A stretch of DNA of 64,000 bases from an uncultured Litoreibacter sp. GTDB taxonomy: Bacteria > Pseudomonadota > Alphaproteobacteria > Rhodobacterales > Rhodobacteraceae. Below are positions 52,744 through 62,193 of the stretch, piece after piece (position 1 is the first letter of the stretch; each line of letters starts with the position of its first letter). The DNA is taken from contig CANNGL010000003.1 of the NCBI GenBank assembly GCA_947504205.1, positions 434,001 to 498,000 of the forward strand, in the 5' to 3' direction. Below the pieces are notes generated by a model, which saw only the letters and a list, made by a program, of their open reading frames with translations, was not told the origin of the DNA and made no database searches. The position numbers were made by a program, and so were the translations under genes.

Positions 52744-54927
52744 TCAGGCGAAGTTCACGCCATGCTCCACCATTGGCAATGCGCTCAAACGTGGCCCACC
52801 GATCGCGGATATCGCATTCGCGAGTGCAGGCGCAGCAGGCGGTGTGCCCGGTTCGCCGACGCCCGTCGGGGCTTCGTTTGAATCCACGATGTGGACGTCT
52901 ATTTCTTTGATGTCGCCAATACGCAGGGGTTCGTAGTCGGGGAAGTTAAATTGGTCCACTGCGCCACCCGACAAGGTGATCTGATCGCGCATATTATGCC
53001 CGATGCCATATCCAATCCCTCCTTCCATCTGCGCCTTGATCACGTCGGGGTTAACGGCGATTCCACAATCGACCGCGCATGTGACCTTTTCGATCTTAAT
53101 TCCGTCGGATGGATCACCAGAAACTTCGACGACTTCCGCAACGTAGCTTCCGAATGACTTGTGAACAGCAACACCCTGCGAACGACCTTCGGGGGCAGAG
53201 CCCCATCCCGCCTTCTCCGCAGCCAGCTTCAATACCGACGCCATCCGAGCTTGATCTGTGCCATCTTGCAGGTATTGCAGCCTGTATTGGACCGGGTCTT
53301 GCCCGGCGGCTTGTGCAACCATGTCCATCATGACTTCCATTACATAAGCGGTGTGCGTATGGCCTACGGCACGCCACCACAACGTGCTGGTCGCCTTCTT
53401 GGTATCGGTCAGACCCATGAACACGCCTGGAATTTGATAGGGCGTGTCAGATGCTCCCTCGACAGAACTATGATCGACACCGTCTTTCACGACCATCGCT
53501 TCGAACGGTGTGTCCTTCATGATAGACTGACCCGCGATCCGATGATCCCAGCCGACGATGCCGCCAGCGTCATCTATTCCAACGCGAACTTTGTGGCCGA
53601 AGGCTGGCCGATAATATCCGCTGCGCAAGTCGTCTTCGCGCGACCACACCAGTTTTACGGGGCGCGAGCGGTCGGTCATTACAAAGGCCAGTGCGGCTTC
53701 CACCTGATAGTCTGCGTCTGGCGTTGCGCGGCGCCCGAAGGAGCCTCCGGCCAACATTGTTCGGACCTCGATCTTCTCCATTGGCAATTCGAAAATCTGC
53801 GACAATGCCATATGTGGGCCAGTAGGCATCTGTGCGCCGTCATGCAGAACAATCCGGCCATCTTCTGTGGCCTCGATGGTGCAATTCAACGGTTCCATCG
53901 GTGCATGAGCGAGAAGCGGAAAGTAGAAGGTTTGCTCGACCACTTGTGCCGCATCATCCAGCGCTGATCGTGTAGCGCTCTGGTCAGATTGCAGCACATT
54001 GTAGCTGGGTTCTGCCTCAAGTGCGGCCATGATTTCAGATTTGATTTCGTCTGAGCCACGTGTCTCTGCGCTCGAAAGATCCCATTCAACGCTTAGCGCA
54101 TCGCGCGCTTGCATCGCCGCCCATGTGTTTTCTGCATAAACCGCGACACCTGCCTTATTCGGCAGAATTGCGGCTTGAAGGAACCCTTTGACATCCTTGG
54201 CGCCGGTATCATCAAAGCCAGTTGCCAAGCCACCGCGTTGTTCCGGGCGCGCGATCATCACGACCATCTGATTGGGCAGATGCAGATCCATTGCAAACAT
54301 TGCGGATCCGTTGACCTTGATTGGGCTGTCGAGGCGACGCACTGCGGGGTTTCCGATCAGTCGAAACTCGGAGGGCTCTTTCAATCGAGGGGTTTCGGGC
54401 GGCGTGAGTTTGCTGGCGGCTGCCACAAAGTCACCCAACGAAGCTGATTGGCCTGCCCCAATGATTACGCCCTCTTCGATGCGGAGTGATCCTGGATCAA
54501 CACCCCATGCCTCGGCAGCGGCCGTCAGGAGCATTTCGCGTGCTGCTGCTCCGGCATTTCGATATTGCATAAATGAGTTTGCCATCGCGGTAGAACCGCC
54601 GGTGCCCTGAAACGGCCCGAAGAACAGGTTGTTGTAAATCTCCGGATTGGACGGTGCGAACTCATAACTGATCTGGTCCATTCGCAGCCCGATTTCTTCG
54701 GCGATCAGCGTCGAAAGACCGGTGGCTGGACCCTGCCCTTTTTCGAAGTGTTTGACGATCGCAGTAACGGTGCCGTCGGCGCTGATTTTCACGAAGGGGG
54801 TCAGCTGAGCGCTTGTCCCGCTTCCACTTGCGGCCAGCGCTCCGTTCGGGCGCAAACCTACCATCAGTACGGCACCCGTTGCTGCTGCGGATTTCAGGAA
54901 GTTACGGCGTGAAGTGTTCATGGTCAT
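52744..54927 (-). CDS. Molybdenum hydroxylase large subunit (IorB-like, Tat-exported)
   Basis: A 727-residue xanthine-dehydrogenase-family molybdopterin subunit. MNTSRRNFLKSAAATGAVLMVGLRP is a Tat signal (twin arginine), so the folded enzyme should be periplasmic. The large domain shows GGSFGRRATPDADYQVEAALAF, WWRAVGHTHTAYVMEV and the C-terminal GEPGTPPAAPALANAI, the region carrying the active-site glutamate in this family. The IorAB group includes isoquinoline 1-oxidoreductase and aldehyde dehydrogenases; the substrate is unknown. Start: ATG 54927, with GGAGG 6 bases upstream. Confidence 0.9.
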   Translation of the reverse strand: MTMNTSRRNFLKSAAATGAVLMVGLRPNGALAASGSGTSAQLTPFVKISADGTVTAIVKHFEKGQGPATGLSTLIAEEIGLRMDQISYEFAPSNPEIYNNLFFGPFQGTGGSTAMANSFMQYRNAGAAAREMLLTAAAEAWGVDPGSLRIEEGVIIGAGQSASLGDFVAAASKLTPPETPRLKEPSEFRLIGNPAVRRLDSPIKVNGSAMFAMDLHLPNQMVVMIARPEQRGGLATGFDDTGAKDVKGFLQAAILPNKAGVAVYAENTWAAMQARDALSVEWDLSSAETRGSDEIKSEIMAALEAEPSYNVLQSDQSATRSALDDAAQVVEQTFYFPLLAHAPMEPLNCTIEATEDGRIVLHDGAQMPTGPHMALSQIFELPMEKIEVRTMLAGGSFGRRATPDADYQVEAALAFVMTDRSRPVKLVWSREDDLRSGYYRPAFGHKVRVGIDDAGGIVGWDHRIAGQSIMKDTPFEAMVVKDGVDHSSVEGASDTPYQIPGVFMGLTDTKKATSTLWWRAVGHTHTAYVMEVMMDMVAQAAGQDPVQYRLQYLQDGTDQARMASVLKLAAEKAGWGSAPEGRSQGVAVHKSFGSYVAEVVEVSGDPSDGIKIEKVTCAVDCGIAVNPDVIKAQMEGGIGYGIGHNMRDQITLSGGAVDQFNFPDYEPLRIGDIKEIDVHIVDSNEAPTGVGEPGTPPAAPALANAISAIGGPRLSALPMVEHGVNFA

Positions 54928-54928
54928 A

Positions 54929-55393
54929 TCAGGCCTCCAGAATTTCTGCCGCACGCTGAATGCCTGCGCGAATGCGTTGGTATGTGGCACAGCGACAAGC
55001 ATTGCCATGCATGTATTCATCAATTTCATCTGCGGTCGGTTTGGCGTTCTCGCGCAATAGGCCCACGGCCGACATAATTTGGCCGGACTGGCAGTATCCA
55101 CACTGCACGACATCTAGCTCGACCCAAGCTTGTTGAACGGCTGATCCAATCTTGTTGTCCTGAATAGCTTCGATGGTTGTGACTTCCGATCCCTCGGCGT
55201 CCTCAATATAGGTCTGGCATGATCGAACAGGTTGGCCATCCAAGTGAACAGTGCAAGCACCACATGCGGCAACACCACAGCCAAATTTGGTTCCGGTCAG
55301 CTTTAGCTCGTCGCGAATGACCCACAAAAGTGGCGTGCCCGCTTCTGCCTGAACTTCACGACTCTCGCCGTTTAATCTGAGTGAAAAGGCCAT
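54929..55393 (-). CDS. Molybdenum hydroxylase 2Fe-2S subunit (IorA-like)
   Basis: A 154-residue iron-sulfur subunit. The ferredoxin-like cluster is ligated by FGCGVAACGACTVH and a later cysteine in RSCQTYI; the second cluster by QCGYCQSGQI and NACRCATYQRIR. No signal peptide is present, consistent with export together with the Tat-tagged large subunit. ATG 55393 has AAAGGAGG upstream. Its stop is one base from the large-subunit start. No electron-acceptor cytochrome gene is adjacent. Confidence 0.93.
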   Translation of the reverse strand: MAFSLRLNGESREVQAEAGTPLLWVIRDELKLTGTKFGCGVAACGACTVHLDGQPVRSCQTYIEDAEGSEVTTIEAIQDNKIGSAVQQAWVELDVVQCGYCQSGQIMSAVGLLRENAKPTADEIDEYMHGNACRCATYQRIRAGIQRAAEILEA

Positions 55394-55495
55394 ATCCAAT
55401 CCTCCTTTGTGAAAATGCTTACTGGTATAACTAGCGCGATTTTTGTCTCGCGCCATTCTTCCACAGACCTTTGAAGAAGGTCGCGTATCAAATTA

Positions 55496-55515
55496 CCGGC
55501 AGGGAGAGCTGCCGG
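55496..55515 (-). terminator. Hairpin after the AGE-isomerase gene
   Basis: CCGGCAG and CTGCCGG form a 7-bp stem with a six-base loop, 20 bases downstream of the isomerase stop. Only TAATTTG follows, so termination may be partial. Confidence 0.5.
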
Positions 55516-55534
55516 GTCTCTGGAAAACGTTGGT

Positions 55535-56776
55535 TCAGGATCGTTGTGACGGCATCTCTTCTGCGTGACGTGACAGGCCGGATGCCAAGGGAAATAGGCA
55601 TGCCTGCAGGGAGTGGTAGATGTCTGGCTTTCCGTCAAATATCGTTCCGGTGACATCACCGTGTTCGTCGATTTCGGGAAACCAGCCGCCATGCTTGTGG
55701 TCGATGTAATGAGCGTCGGCAAACTTCCAAAGTCGGCGATACCATATCTCGTCCTCCTCACGCCGCTCCAATTTTATAAGTGCGGCCATCGCCCCTATGG
55801 CCTCCGTAACCGGCCACCAGAAGCGAGAAGGTATGGCGACACTGCCATCGAAATCGAGCGTATAGCAGAGACCCCCTTCAGGCCGCCAAGCGTCCGCCAG
55901 CGCCTGTTCGATGAGCCCACGCGCGCGGGTTGGCGCATCGCCCGCTGGTCGCCCCGAAAGATCCCAGTGCTGAAGCAGTAGGCGCCCTAGCTCAAACGAG
56001 TGTCCGGGTGTCGTGCCCGCCGGACGGAACATAGGATTGCCTGCATAGTCCCGGTCAATCTGCCAATCTTCTGTATAGTGCTCGGGCAGTCGCCAATTCT
56101 CTTTGCGCGCAACATGATTGGTGAAGAACTCCAGTATTCGTCCGGCGCGAAGCAAAAACACGTTATCGCCAGTCGCTTCGAAGGCGGTAAGTAATGCCTC
56201 GACACCATGCATATTCGCGTTCATTCCGCGATAGTTGGAAAATGGGCTCCAATCCCTGTTCCACTCGTCGGCGAACAGGCCGGGTTCGTCTTCCCAATAG
56301 TGTTGATCCAGAACTTCAGAAACATCTGCGAGCAAAGCATCAGCATAGGCGTGCCCCGCGATTTTCGCGCTCGCCGCTGCCAGCAATACGAAGACATGCC
56401 CGTAAGCCAGCTTACGATCATCGGCGACCTCGTCGTTGTTCAATGCCCAAAGGTAACCGCCGTGTACCGCATCATGATGATGGCTTCGCAGATAGGAGAG
56501 GCCGTGGTCAACGATCCGACCGGCCCCTTTAAAACCTCTGAGTTCACCAAGCGCGTACGAGTGAACCAACCGTGTGGTGGTGTGTAGTTCCTGCGTTTGA
56601 CTTGGCAGAAGTGCCCCGGAGGGATCGAGCGTGTGAAAGCCCGGTCCGTCGCTCAGGCTTGCTGAGAAAAAAGAAAGCTGTCGCTCCGCCTCCATTGACA
56701 GCCAAGCGCGATGATCCTCCTGATCCAGCCAGAAACCCGAAGCGTTTTCCGGTCCAACCGGCTGTTGGTCATTCAT
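55535..56776 (-). CDS. AGE family epimerase/isomerase
   Basis: A 413-residue (alpha/alpha)6-barrel enzyme of the N-acylglucosamine 2-epimerase family, which also contains mannose and sulfoquinovose isomerases (YihS). Conserved segments with likely catalytic histidines are GMNANMHGVEALL, TTPGHSFELGRLLL and YIDHKHGGWFPEID, with RFWWPVTEAIGA supporting the barrel. It would interconvert aldose and ketose or C2 epimers in the cytoplasm. ATG 56776 has GAGGGG about 10 bases upstream. Last gene of the operon led by GntR and a sugar importer, so its substrate is presumably the imported sugar. Confidence 0.88.
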   Translation of the reverse strand: MNDQQPVGPENASGFWLDQEDHRAWLSMEAERQLSFFSASLSDGPGFHTLDPSGALLPSQTQELHTTTRLVHSYALGELRGFKGAGRIVDHGLSYLRSHHHDAVHGGYLWALNNDEVADDRKLAYGHVFVLLAAASAKIAGHAYADALLADVSEVLDQHYWEDEPGLFADEWNRDWSPFSNYRGMNANMHGVEALLTAFEATGDNVFLLRAGRILEFFTNHVARKENWRLPEHYTEDWQIDRDYAGNPMFRPAGTTPGHSFELGRLLLQHWDLSGRPAGDAPTRARGLIEQALADAWRPEGGLCYTLDFDGSVAIPSRFWWPVTEAIGAMAALIKLERREEDEIWYRRLWKFADAHYIDHKHGGWFPEIDEHGDVTGTIFDGKPDIYHSLQACLFPLASGLSRHAEEMPSQRS

Positions 56777-56822
56777 GCTAAATTGCCCCTCTGAGATATG
56801 CCTGACTTGCATTCAATGATGC

Positions 56823-56839
56823 CCGCATAAGCTATGCGG
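56823..56839 (-). other. Palindrome between ATPase and AGE genes
   Basis: CCGCATA and TATGCGG arms with an AGC spacer form a perfect 7-bp dyad in the 91-base gap between the two genes. It might be an mRNA hairpin or regulator site; no T tract is present. Confidence 0.35.
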
Positions 56840-56867
56840 CAACTATGTAAACGCAACTACCGTCACA

Positions 56868-57944
56868 CTAAGCCGCCATGTTTGGACTTGCACGTCTCAA
56901 TGCCGACCCGTCTGGTGCAAACAGATGAACGTTTTCGGGCTGTATACGCAATCCAACACGCTCGCCCGGGCGGATCGGGATGTTGCCGTGCTTACGGACC
57001 ATGAGCGGTCCAAGTTTCTCAACATTGAGGTAGATGTTAGTATCTGATCCCAGATGTTCGACCACGTCTGCAATGCCAGACAGATCGCCTTGATCGGTGA
57101 CTTCGATATGTTCTGGTCGAATTCCAAGTTCGATCGCGTCCGGTGAATCTGGAAGATGAGGCAGTTTCAGCAGTGCGCCATCGGCCAGCGTTACCCCTTC
57201 TGGCCTACCTTTGATCGGGACAAGGTTCATTGTGGGTGAGCCGATAAACTGTGCGACAAACTTGTTTGCCGGGCGCTCGTACAAATCTAATGGGCTGCCA
57301 ACCTGTTGAATGTCACCGCCATTCAAAACGACGATCCGGTCGGCGAGGGTAAGAGCCTCCACTTGATCATGCGTCACATAGATCATCGTGGCACCCAGTT
57401 TTTGATGCAGGCGTGCGATTTCTAAACGCATCTCCACTCTCAGCGCTGCATCGAGATTTGACAGAGGCTCATCGAAGAGAAATGCGCGGGGATCGCGGAT
57501 GATAGCGCGTCCCATGGCCACACGCTGTCTTTGTCCGCCGGAAAGGGCCTTGGGCAAGCGTTCTGTCAAAGCGGTTAGCCCCAACGTGTCTGCGGCTTGT
57601 TTAACTCGAGACGCGCGCTCTGTTGCCGGATCTTTGCGGATTTCCATTGAAAATCCCATATTTCGCGCAACGTCCATGTGCGGATAAAGTGCGTAGGATT
57701 GAAACACCATTGCGATATCACGGTCGCGCGGACGGACATCATTCATACGTATATCGTCGATCATGAAGTCACCTGCCGTGATCGGTTCGAGCCCGGCAAT
57801 CATTCGCAAAAGCGTCGACTTTCCGCAGCCTGAGGGACCAACCAGAACGATAAATTCGCCGTCTTCGACATCTAGATTAATGTCCCGCAGAACCTCTACG
57901 GCACCGTACCGTTTCACCACATTCCTGAGTTCGATCCGTGCCAT
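56868..57944 (-). CDS. Sugar ABC transporter ATPase (MalK/UgpC-like)
   Basis: A 358-residue CUT1 ATPase: Walker [12 protein letters not shown], signature [16 protein letters not shown], Walker [13 protein letters not shown] and YVTHDQVEAL. The C-terminal regulatory OB/TOBE region (GIRPEHIEV, VGLRIQPENVHLF) follows. It pairs with the two permeases upstream. Same length as the other ATPase at 48184 but clearly distinct in sequence. Confidence 0.93.
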   Translation of the reverse strand: MARIELRNVVKRYGAVEVLRDINLDVEDGEFIVLVGPSGCGKSTLLRMIAGLEPITAGDFMIDDIRMNDVRPRDRDIAMVFQSYALYPHMDVARNMGFSMEIRKDPATERASRVKQAADTLGLTALTERLPKALSGGQRQRVAMGRAIIRDPRAFLFDEPLSNLDAALRVEMRLEIARLHQKLGATMIYVTHDQVEALTLADRIVVLNGGDIQQVGSPLDLYERPANKFVAQFIGSPTMNLVPIKGRPEGVTLADGALLKLPHLPDSPDAIELGIRPEHIEVTDQGDLSGIADVVEHLGSDTNIYLNVEKLGPLMVRKHGNIPIRPGERVGLRIQPENVHLFAPDGSALRRASPNMAA

Positions 57945-57954
57945 AGCGGCTTCC

Positions 57955-58794
57955 TTATCCCTTGACCGCGCCGGACGTCAGTCCTTGCACGAGATAACGT
58001 TGAATGAAGATGAAGAAGAGACAGCTTGGGATGAGGGCCAAAACACCAGCTGCCATCATCTGCCCCCAGTCGACTGAGAATTTTGAAACGAATGTCAAAA
58101 GGCCCATCGGGAAGGTCATCGCTTCGTTTTTGGAGATGAGCATCAGCGCAAACAGAAGTTCGGACCACGCCGCGGTAAATACAAACCCAAGGGTTGCGCC
58201 AAGCCCGGGCAACGTGAGCGGGAAAATAACTTTGCGAAGTGCCTGAAAGCGCGAGCATCCATCCATCATCGCGGCCTCTTCTAAATCTTTGGGGATTCCG
58301 TCGAAAAACGACTGCATCAGGAAGGTTGCAAAAGGGATGTTAAACGCCGTGTAGACCACGATCAGCGAGGTCAGTGAATTCAGCATTCCGAAGGAGGCCA
58401 CGATTTTGTAGATCGGCGCAATAATCATCAGGAGTGGAAACATCTGGGTGATCAGCATCACCGCAATGATGATCTTCTTGCCGCCGAAATCGAAGCGCGA
58501 GAATGCATAGCCAGCGCCTGCCGCGATCAGTGTCGTCGCTGCGGCTGTCCCAAGTGAAACATAAAGAGAGTTTCCGAAATATGCCAAGAAGTCGGTCTGA
58601 AAAAGCACCGTTCTAAAATTGTCAAAAGTCAGCGAAGACGGCCAAAGTTGGGTGCCCTCTGTAAAGATCAGCTGGTCCGGAGTGATCGCGATTTTCAGCA
58701 GCCAATAGAGCGGGAACAACGCAAACGTCAGATAACCCAAAAGGGCGGCGTATTTTCCCGCTATCAGCAGCGGACGAGGACGGGCTATCGACAC
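57955..58794 (-). CDS. Sugar ABC transporter permease (MalG-like)
   Basis: A 279-residue permease with six helices; the EAA loop is DLEEAAMMDGCSRFQALRKVIFP, and it starts with YAALLGYLTFALFPLYWLLKIA. It starts 9 bases after the MalF-type permease and ends 10 bases before the ATPase. Confidence 0.92.
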   Translation of the reverse strand: MSIARPRPLLIAGKYAALLGYLTFALFPLYWLLKIAITPDQLIFTEGTQLWPSSLTFDNFRTVLFQTDFLAYFGNSLYVSLGTAAATTLIAAGAGYAFSRFDFGGKKIIIAVMLITQMFPLLMIIAPIYKIVASFGMLNSLTSLIVVYTAFNIPFATFLMQSFFDGIPKDLEEAAMMDGCSRFQALRKVIFPLTLPGLGATLGFVFTAAWSELLFALMLISKNEAMTFPMGLLTFVSKFSVDWGQMMAAGVLALIPSCLFFIFIQRYLVQGLTSGAVKG

Positions 58795-58803
58795 AGCTTC
58801 ACC

Positions 58804-59739
58804 TCAAATCTTCACAAGCTTCTTACGCAGCCAAAGAAGAATGACGGCATAGATCAGCAGTATGAACAGTAGGGCAACTGCAATGGCGGAGGCGTATCCG
58901 AAGTCGAGTTTGCGGAATGCGGTTGTGAAGATATAGGAACTCACGATTTGCGTGGAGTTCGCCGGACCACCGCCGGTCATCACGTAGATGAGATCTGCGA
59001 AGTTTGCGATCCAAATGGTTCGCAGCATCACTGTGATCGCAATCATCGGTGCAAGGAAGGGCAGCGTGATCTTGGTGAAGGTTTGCCAAGCTGAAGCGCC
59101 GTCAATCTCCGCCGCTTCATAAAGCTCGCTGGGTATGGATTGAAGGGCTGCGAGCAGAGTAATTGCGAAGAAGGGCACGCCAAACCATATGTTTGCAACG
59201 ATTGGTCCCCACATAGCGATCTCGGGATCACCCATAATGTTGTAGGGCTCCGAAAGAATACCCAACGCGACCATCCAATGGGGAAGGGGGCCTATCACAG
59301 GATTGAACAACCACGCCCATGTGAGCGCGGACAGGAAGGTCGGGACGGCCCACGGCAGGAACACGAGCGCTTGAAAGAGCTTTTTGCCGTAGAACTGGGT
59401 GTTCAGAAGCATTGCCAGCCCGAGACCTAAGAGGAATTGGAAACTGATCGACCAGAACGTCCACCAGAACGTGTTTTCCAGCGCGATCCAGAATTTGCGG
59501 TCAGACCAGAGTTGCTGATAATTCTCCAAGCCCACCCAACCGGTGTTGAATGGGTTAAGCAGCTCGATAGCCTGAAAAGAATACGAAATGCCGACAATTA
59601 AGGGGATCAGCATGACGGTGCCGATCAAGACAATTGCAGGCGACAGATATAGGAAAGGCTCTACCATATATTGCCAGTAGAGCGAGCGGCGCGCCCGGGT
59701 TTCCCCGGACACGTCAATTGCTTGAGAGCGAGTGGTCAC
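58804..59739 (-). CDS. Sugar ABC transporter permease (MalF-like)
   Basis: A 311-residue permease with six helices, the EAA motif ELYEAAEIDGASAWQTFTKITLP, and VEPFLYLSPAIVLIGTVMLIP as first helix. The start is taken as GTG 59739, overlapping the binding-protein TGA in a GTGA; the frame further upstream lies in the binding-protein gene. Confidence 0.9.
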   Translation of the reverse strand: MTTRSQAIDVSGETRARRSLYWQYMVEPFLYLSPAIVLIGTVMLIPLIVGISYSFQAIELLNPFNTGWVGLENYQQLWSDRKFWIALENTFWWTFWSISFQFLLGLGLAMLLNTQFYGKKLFQALVFLPWAVPTFLSALTWAWLFNPVIGPLPHWMVALGILSEPYNIMGDPEIAMWGPIVANIWFGVPFFAITLLAALQSIPSELYEAAEIDGASAWQTFTKITLPFLAPMIAITVMLRTIWIANFADLIYVMTGGGPANSTQIVSSYIFTTAFRKLDFGYASAIAVALLFILLIYAVILLWLRKKLVKI

Positions 59740-60995
59740 TGCTTTGCTTTCCACTTGCCGTATTCTGAAGTCAGCAGCTCGGCCCATTCATCTGCCACGT
59801 CTTGCGCGCTGCGCTGACCCAGCAAGGCTTCCTGACTGGTCTCTAGCAAAACGGTGCTTGCGAAATACCCCCACTGTTCAAGATAGGTGGGCATCACGGT
59901 TGGCTCATATTGCTCACCGTTCAGCTCATCGAACCAGCCCTTGAACTGCTCAGTTTGGAAATAAGGATCCTGATCGGCGCCCTTGTGGATCGGAATGACG
60001 CCTACGCGCTTTGACCAAGTCGCGTTTGCTTCTGGGGAGGAGAGGGTTGCCACCAGATCAAAAGCCTCATCTTCGTGCTCGGTTGAACTGAAGATCGACC
60101 AGCCTGCAAATCCAATTGTCGGGAAGGCTTTGCCGGAAGGGCCGACGGGCATAGGAACGACAGCGAAGTCTTCGGCAGGCATTCGTTCTGAGATCGCAAT
60201 CAGCGCGTCGGGATCCTGATCGAGGAAGGCGCAGGTGCCGGAATAGAAGCCGGCCACAATCTCATTGAATCCCCAGTTCACACTGTCTTTCGGGGCATAG
60301 CCGTTCTGATACATATCGATCATGAACTGAATGCCCTCGATGGAGCCCGGTTCATTGATGCGGCTTTGACCATCTTCCGTGAAGAACTCGTTGGTGCCGT
60401 TCATCGTGGCGGCAAACATGATCCAACCGTTTGTGCCCCCCGGACCGCCGCGCAGACAGTAGCCTGATTTGCCATCAAGCTCGGAAACGGCTGCCGAGGC
60501 GGCCATGAATTCTTCCATTGTTCCGGGTGGGGAGTCGACGCCCGCTTCAGCCAGAAGTTTCTTGTTGTAGAACATTGCGCGCAGGTAGAAGCCGTAAGGG
60601 ATCATATAGAGATCTCCAGCCTGACTGCCCATCGCAACTGTCTTGTCAGTTAAGGTCGCGCCGTGCTCCCACCCAGCGACATGGTCTTTCAAACTGGCCA
60701 GTTGACCCGAGCCCGCATAAAGCGCTTGCCAAGTGTCGGGCATCTCAACGACATCCGGGACGTCCCCACCGGCGACCATTGTTGCGAGTTTCTCAAATGC
60801 TTGACCCCAAGGCAGGCTTACGATCTCCACTGTAACACCGGGGTTCGCGGCTTCGTATTCGCCGACGATGCCTTTAAGAACCTCGGTCCGCTCTGGGCTG
60901 GTGATTACTTCGACGAGCTTTAGCGTGGTATCGGCATATGCAACGCTCGCCGTCAGCATTGCTATTGCGCTGATGCCGGTTAGTAATTTTTTCAT
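59736..60995 (-). CDS. Sugar ABC transporter substrate-binding protein
   Basis: A 419-residue periplasmic binding protein. MKKLLTGISAIAMLTASVAYA is a Sec signal peptide. The mature protein begins DTTLKLVEVITSPERTEVLKGI and has SLPWGQAFEKLATMVAGGDVPDVVEMPD, a CUT1-type pattern. It lies 46 bases after the PLP-enzyme gene and overlaps the first permease by 4 bases. Ligand not inferable. Confidence 0.92.
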   Translation of the reverse strand: MKKLLTGISAIAMLTASVAYADTTLKLVEVITSPERTEVLKGIVGEYEAANPGVTVEIVSLPWGQAFEKLATMVAGGDVPDVVEMPDTWQALYAGSGQLASLKDHVAGWEHGATLTDKTVAMGSQAGDLYMIPYGFYLRAMFYNKKLLAEAGVDSPPGTMEEFMAASAAVSELDGKSGYCLRGGPGGTNGWIMFAATMNGTNEFFTEDGQSRINEPGSIEGIQFMIDMYQNGYAPKDSVNWGFNEIVAGFYSGTCAFLDQDPDALIAISERMPAEDFAVVPMPVGPSGKAFPTIGFAGWSIFSSTEHEDEAFDLVATLSSPEANATWSKRVGVIPIHKGADQDPYFQTEQFKGWFDELNGEQYEPTVMPTYLEQWGYFASTVLLETSQEALLGQRSAQDVADEWAELLTSEYGKWKAKQ

Positions 60996-61041
60996 TTCAG
61001 AGTTCCTTCTTTAATTATGAATGTGAGCGTCTTGATGCCGT

Positions 61042-62193
61042 CTAGGCCGCGCTTTTGCTGAGGGCGTTGATAAAATCCGCCCAAAGGTCTTCTGCGTCTT
61101 CCAAGCCAAGGTTCAGCCTGACCAGGTTTGGAGAAACGCCAAATCGCTGCATTGAGTTTTGCTCACCCGCCTGTGCCAGTCCCACGCGAGCCGGGAGCAT
61201 GAGGCTTTCGAAACCGCCCCAACTGACGCCCAAGCGGAAGTGCCGCAGGGCATCAGAGAATTTCGGAATATCGACGCTGTCGTCAAACTCGATCGACATC
61301 AGCCCTGAGCGACCCTTCAGGCCGGGTACGTCATTTGGACCGGGACTGTTGATCTTGCGTACCTGTGGGATGGTTGCGAGACGATCTACGAACAGATTGG
61401 CAGTCGACTGATGTTGCATCATGCGCGCATTCAATGTGCGCAGGCCCCGCGTCAACAAGAAGGCTTCAAATGGAGCAAGCTTGGCACCAAGAAGTGGCAA
61501 GGTCAGATCACGGATGCGGGTGATGTGGTTCAGGGAGGAAACAACAACCCCCGCAACCGTGTCTGAATGCCCCGAGATATATTTCGAGGCAGAATGCACG
61601 ACGATGTCGATGCCAAGTGTGAGTGGCCGCTGAAAAACCGGGCTGGCCCATGAATTATCGATCATGGTGACCGTGTCGTGTCGTTTGGCATGTTCGGCCA
61701 CACGGGCCAGATTCATAGGCTTGAAAATGACCGAATTCGGACTTTCCAAATAGGCGATATCTACGCCGTCCAGTAGATCTGGTTCGGTCTCGAACGCCTC
61801 TACAGAGTGATAGCTGATCTCGATCCCAAACGGTCGTAGAATGCGCTCCATGAACCGGTAAGTGTCGGGATATACATTTTCCACGCAAGCGATCCGGTTG
61901 CCGGGTTTCACAAAGGCGAGGAGGGTCGATGTGATTGCAGCGATGCCAGAGGCAAAGCCAATGGCGGCTTCCCCGTCCTCGGCTTTCACCATCAGTGCTT
62001 CGAATGTGGCGACCGTCGGGTTTTGCACGCGTGTATAAATCGGCTGATCTGTTCTCCCGGCCATGCGATCTTCGAAGGCTTGGTAGGTATCAAAGGAAAA
62101 CAGCGATGTCTGAACGATGGGGGGAGTCATTGCACCGTTGGCATCGTCAAAGATCGTTGCCATCAGCGTCGCAAGGCCCTGATCGTCAGACAT
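61042..62193 (-). CDS. Trans-sulfuration-type PLP enzyme (cystathionine synthase/lyase family)
   Basis: A 383-residue Cys/Met-metabolism PLP enzyme. The PLP lysine is in HSASKYISGHSD; phosphate-binding ASGIAAITSTLLAF and the IDNSWASPVFQRPL segment are family hallmarks, as is SLMLPARVG near the C-terminus. Family reactions are gamma- or beta-elimination or replacement at sulfur-bearing amino acids. ATG 62193 overlaps the GntR gene end by 8 bases, so the regulator and enzyme are coupled. Its place in a sugar-import operon is unusual. Confidence 0.9.
   Translation of the reverse strand: MSDDQGLATLMATIFDDANGAMTPPIVQTSLFSFDTYQAFEDRMAGRTDQPIYTRVQNPTVATFEALMVKAEDGEAAIGFASGIAAITSTLLAFVKPGNRIACVENVYPDTYRFMERILRPFGIEISYHSVEAFETEPDLLDGVDIAYLESPNSVIFKPMNLARVAEHAKRHDTVTMIDNSWASPVFQRPLTLGIDIVVHSASKYISGHSDTVAGVVVSSLNHITRIRDLTLPLLGAKLAPFEAFLLTRGLRTLNARMMQHQSTANLFVDRLATIPQVRKINSPGPNDVPGLKGRSGLMSIEFDDSVDIPKFSDALRHFRLGVSWGGFESLMLPARVGLAQAGEQNSMQRFGVSPNLVRLNLGLEDAEDLWADFINALSKSAA

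Noticed and set aside
55535-62193. Sulfoquinovose degradation operon
   Set aside because: An AGE isomerase and a sugar importer are present, but no sulfoquinovosidase, SQ kinase, SLP aldolase or SQ monooxygenase gene is seen, so the specific pathway is not claimed.
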